A DNA stretch of 24,925 bases, taken from NCBI GenBank assembly GCA_001953115.1, contig LSSL01007332.1:1-24925 (forward strand). Direction: 5' to 3'. Below, in pieces: positions 22,101 through 24,925 of the stretch; positions within the stretch are counted from its first letter, which is position 1, and each line of letters begins with the position of its first letter. The position numbers were made by a program, and so were the translations under genes. The DNA is from Smittium mucronatum. Lineage: Eukaryota; Kickxellomycota; Harpellomycetes; Harpellales; Legeriomycetaceae. The notes below the pieces were generated by a model. It was not told the DNA's origin. It did no database searches and was given only the letters and a program-made list of their open reading frames with translations.

Positions 22101-24889
22101 TGATTATATATGAATAACATTTAAATTTAATATAAAACGATTTTTTTTATTCATTTTTATTCTTTTAAATTATCATTGAATTCATTTTTATACCAAATCT
22201 GATATTTTAAAAAAAGTGAGGGACATAATAATATAAAATTCAAAAACTAAAAATTTAGAATCTAAATTTTTAAAAAATGTGGCAAAGAATGTGGTGTCAA
22301 ATTTCTAAAAAACTTAGTTATTTTTTGGCAATCAGTAATATATTAAGGAGTGATCTCTCATATAATGTTTATTTTTTTCACCCCAATAATTAGAAAAAAT
22401 TTAATGGTTTTTATACCTAATTGGATACTACGAATAAATAATATTTTTTTACCCTTTGACCACTTTTTATCTTTTTTTTATAGGAATAAAAGATGCCTTG
22501 TTTTAAAATATTTTTATTAAAGATTTTCAGTATCATTTTAGGTATAATTTAATTTCAAATTATAAAATATCATTTTAAATACACAATTTTTTTTAATTTT
22601 TCTATAATTTTTGCTTAAAAGAGTTTTTTAGAGGGGAGAGAGTGGGGTTTCAGATAAATACGAATATTCATAAACCAAAATTGATTTTATTAAGATGAAG
22701 ATTGGTAATTTTTAAAAATTATATATTATATTCACTACAAAATTATTTCTAAGATGCTATAATAATTATATTAAACATTAAATTAACTACAAATAATTTA
22801 TTTTTATATTAACCACAATTTTATTTTAAAATTCAAATAATTTTTTTTTCTCGTTATATCATGTTTTTGAATTTTTAGAAAATTTCGAGTCTTATTAAAA
22901 ATTATGTATTTTTTCTTAAATTTAAATTTAAAAACTGAGTTTATAGATCTACACCACAATAACTATAATTTTATATCTCATAAAAATTTACAATCTTTCC
23001 CCACGAAATCAATTTTTCAGGTCTTTTAAATGATATTGTATTAATCGAAATATTTATTCAACTTAAGATATAATTTAAATTAATATCGAGAATTTCTCGA
23101 TTTCTAATTAATATTTCAAACAAAAAATATTTTCAGATTAATAATTTAAAATTACTATGAATGAATTTTACAATTTCTGGTAATTTCTGTATAAATCAGT
23201 TTAAATGTAAATAAAAAAACAGAGCCCTTTTTATAATAATAATAATAATTTTATTCTTGAATTGTATTTAATCTAAACTAAAGACAAATTTAATTTATCC
23301 AAGGATATTTTGGTGAAATTTCATCATTTTTATATCCAAAAAACATTCCATCAGCGTAATTATGTACACTTTATATGAGTATATTATTTATATATGATTT
23401 TCTTACATTTTTAAATAGTTTTTATGTTTTTTTATGGACATAGTTTTTTTAGAAAAAATAGAAATGATATAATCTCTTTATATTACACGAAATTTACTAT
23501 TTAAGATAAATATCACTATTAGAAACATAAATATATGTATTATAAAGAGTGGTGGTTAATTTGGGAATTTTTAATTTTTAATTAATCTTCTATGTGTTTG
23601 AAATTATTTAATTTTCCATGTCTTTACTAGTATTAAAATAAAAATTATTATATTTTCAAAATCTATAAATAGCTCTCATTTTAACTTAAGAAGTATTGGA
23701 ATTTTTTTACACCGAAAATTGTGAATATTTAATTTTTGGATCATTTAATAAATTACTGTTATTAATCAAAATAATCTATAAAAGATTAAATAATTTATAT
23801 TTTACAAGTCAGTAGCATATTTATTTGGTTAATTTGATTCATATGTGTTTTCTAATCAAAACTTCGAGCATGATTATTTTTTAATATAATATAATTAATA
23901 TAGAATAAAATATTAAACTATCATATAATTTTTAAAACAAAATACTCTATAAATTAAACTAAAATGATCTCTATTAACAAAATAAAACGTAATGATTGCA
24001 TTTAGTTATTAAGATGCATATTAATTGGTTAAATTGTAAATTGTTATAAGACTTTTGTTAGAGGAGTAATAAATAAAAAAAGAGAATAATTTTTTTTACA
24101 TTTTTAAATTACTATTTTTATAAAATTTTGCGTATTCTTTATATTCGATTTATATTTAGACATCGTAGTTAAAATACAAAAACTCATTATTTAACACCTA
24201 ATTTTTTTAATGATTTTTTTTATAATTGAGCGCCTGTGTACTATAATTTTATTTTGTGATACATATGTTAATAGTAAAAATAATAATATACATTTTTTGT
24301 ACTTTTAATTTATATCGAAAATCTAATATTTTATTGAATTTAATTTGAAAATTTACACATAAATTGTGTTTTTTTCTTATATATTACAAAATATGATAAA
24401 TATTTCTCTAAAAGATATAAAATGCATTATTGGTTTATATTTCAAGTGAAAAAAAAACAATAACATTACTGGGATCAAAATCATAGAAATAAAAATACTG
24501 AATATGTAAAAATATTAAATCCGAATATAAAATACGAGAGAAAATTTGAAAAACAATAAACTTGCTAAAAAAATTGTATAGCTTGATTTTAGGTTTAATT
24601 GGAATTTTTAAATTTATTTTGTAAGTACTAAATATATTTTTTATATTTAACATATATTAAAAAAAAGATCTTAATCAAGTTTGATTCTAAAGTTTTGATT
24701 TTTATTATAGCTTATATATTTGAAATAGCATAAAAAAAAACATTATATTTAAAATTCTAAGATATTTTTATTTTTTAATATTGTTAAAGAAAAATCCAGT
24801 TAAAGATTTTTTTCGGATTTTTGTGATAAGAAAACGATTTAACAAAATTAGAGCTATTTTTTTAAAAAAATCTCACAAATATATGTTTC

Positions 24890-24894
<5 letters not shown>
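19151..24894. other. AT-rich non-coding DNA, right arm
   Basis: About 5.7 kb of AT-rich sequence like the left desert. The longest frames are 71-72 codons on the minus strand (20357-20572 and 24435-24653). They have Lys/Asn/Ile/Phe/Tyr-dominated products without motifs, as expected from composition. No RNA gene or mobile element was recognised. Confidence 0.62.
23234..23250. repeat. (AAT)n short tandem repeat
   Basis: About five tandem ATA/AAT units in the right AT-rich arm. Confidence 0.7.

Positions 24895-24925
<31 letters not shown>
24895..24925. repeat. (AT)n microsatellite cut by the window end
   Basis: A perfect alternating AT tract of 31 nt that reaches the last base of the window, so its true length is unknown. 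It may mark an assembly break, since such tracts are hard to assemble. Confidence 0.92.

Noticed and set aside
24435..24653. Minus-strand frame of 72 codons as a gene
   Set aside because: Lys/Ile/Phe-rich low-information product without motifs, consistent with chance.
1..24925. CRISPR array, bacterial operon, organellar genome or telomeric repeat
   Set aside because: No regularly spaced direct repeats, no dense gene packing, no rRNA or organellar genes and no tandem telomere motif were seen. Spliceosomal introns point to nuclear DNA.

Overview
This window looks like nuclear DNA from an extremely AT-rich eukaryote. Two things support that: a gene split by six short GT...TAG introns, and an intronless tRNA-Gln with A and B boxes and no encoded CCA. 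The protein is an animal-type gp78/AMFR ubiquitin ligase, and the decayed transposon remnants resemble families common in small parasitic or basal animals. My best guess is an animal or close relative with a compact, AT-biased genome. I cannot name the species.

Layout. (1) Positions 1-13,480 are almost featureless, very AT-rich DNA (by eye often 85-90% A+T), with homopolymer runs, short microsatellites and one open frame (1752-2060) longer than chance would readily give. (2) Positions about 13,480-19,150 form an island of clearly higher GC holding nearly all recognisable content. In order it contains two short inverted repeats, a tRNA-Gln(CUG) gene (13,788-13,859), a 64-bp imperfect inverted repeat (14,156-14,219), a broken FLYWCH-type zinc-finger remnant (14,655-15,048), a probable broken ISXO2/IS1595-like DDE transposase remnant (about 15,300-16,110), and a seven-exon gp78/AMFR-like membrane RING ubiquitin ligase (16,339-18,274) with a pyrimidine-rich 3' flank. 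(3) Positions about 19,150-24,925 return to AT-rich DNA without a recognisable gene and end inside an (AT)n tract.

The central result is the reconstruction of the gp78-like gene. Seven exons (16339-16435, 16598-16743, 16826-16918, 17044-17205, 17298-17435, 17504-17677, 17813-18274) join without any frame break into 423 codons plus a stop. The product has a multi-spanning membrane domain followed by a RING-H2 finger. The first intron is phase 1, the other five are all phase 0, and every acceptor is TAG. The protein stops about 54 residues after the RING, so the CUE, E2-binding and p97-binding parts known from vertebrate gp78 are absent or encoded elsewhere.

No operon-like cooperation between neighbours is visible. 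The tRNA and the ligase look like ordinary single-copy genes, with transposon debris lying between them. I see no CRISPR array, bacterial operon, rRNA or clear new multi-gene system.
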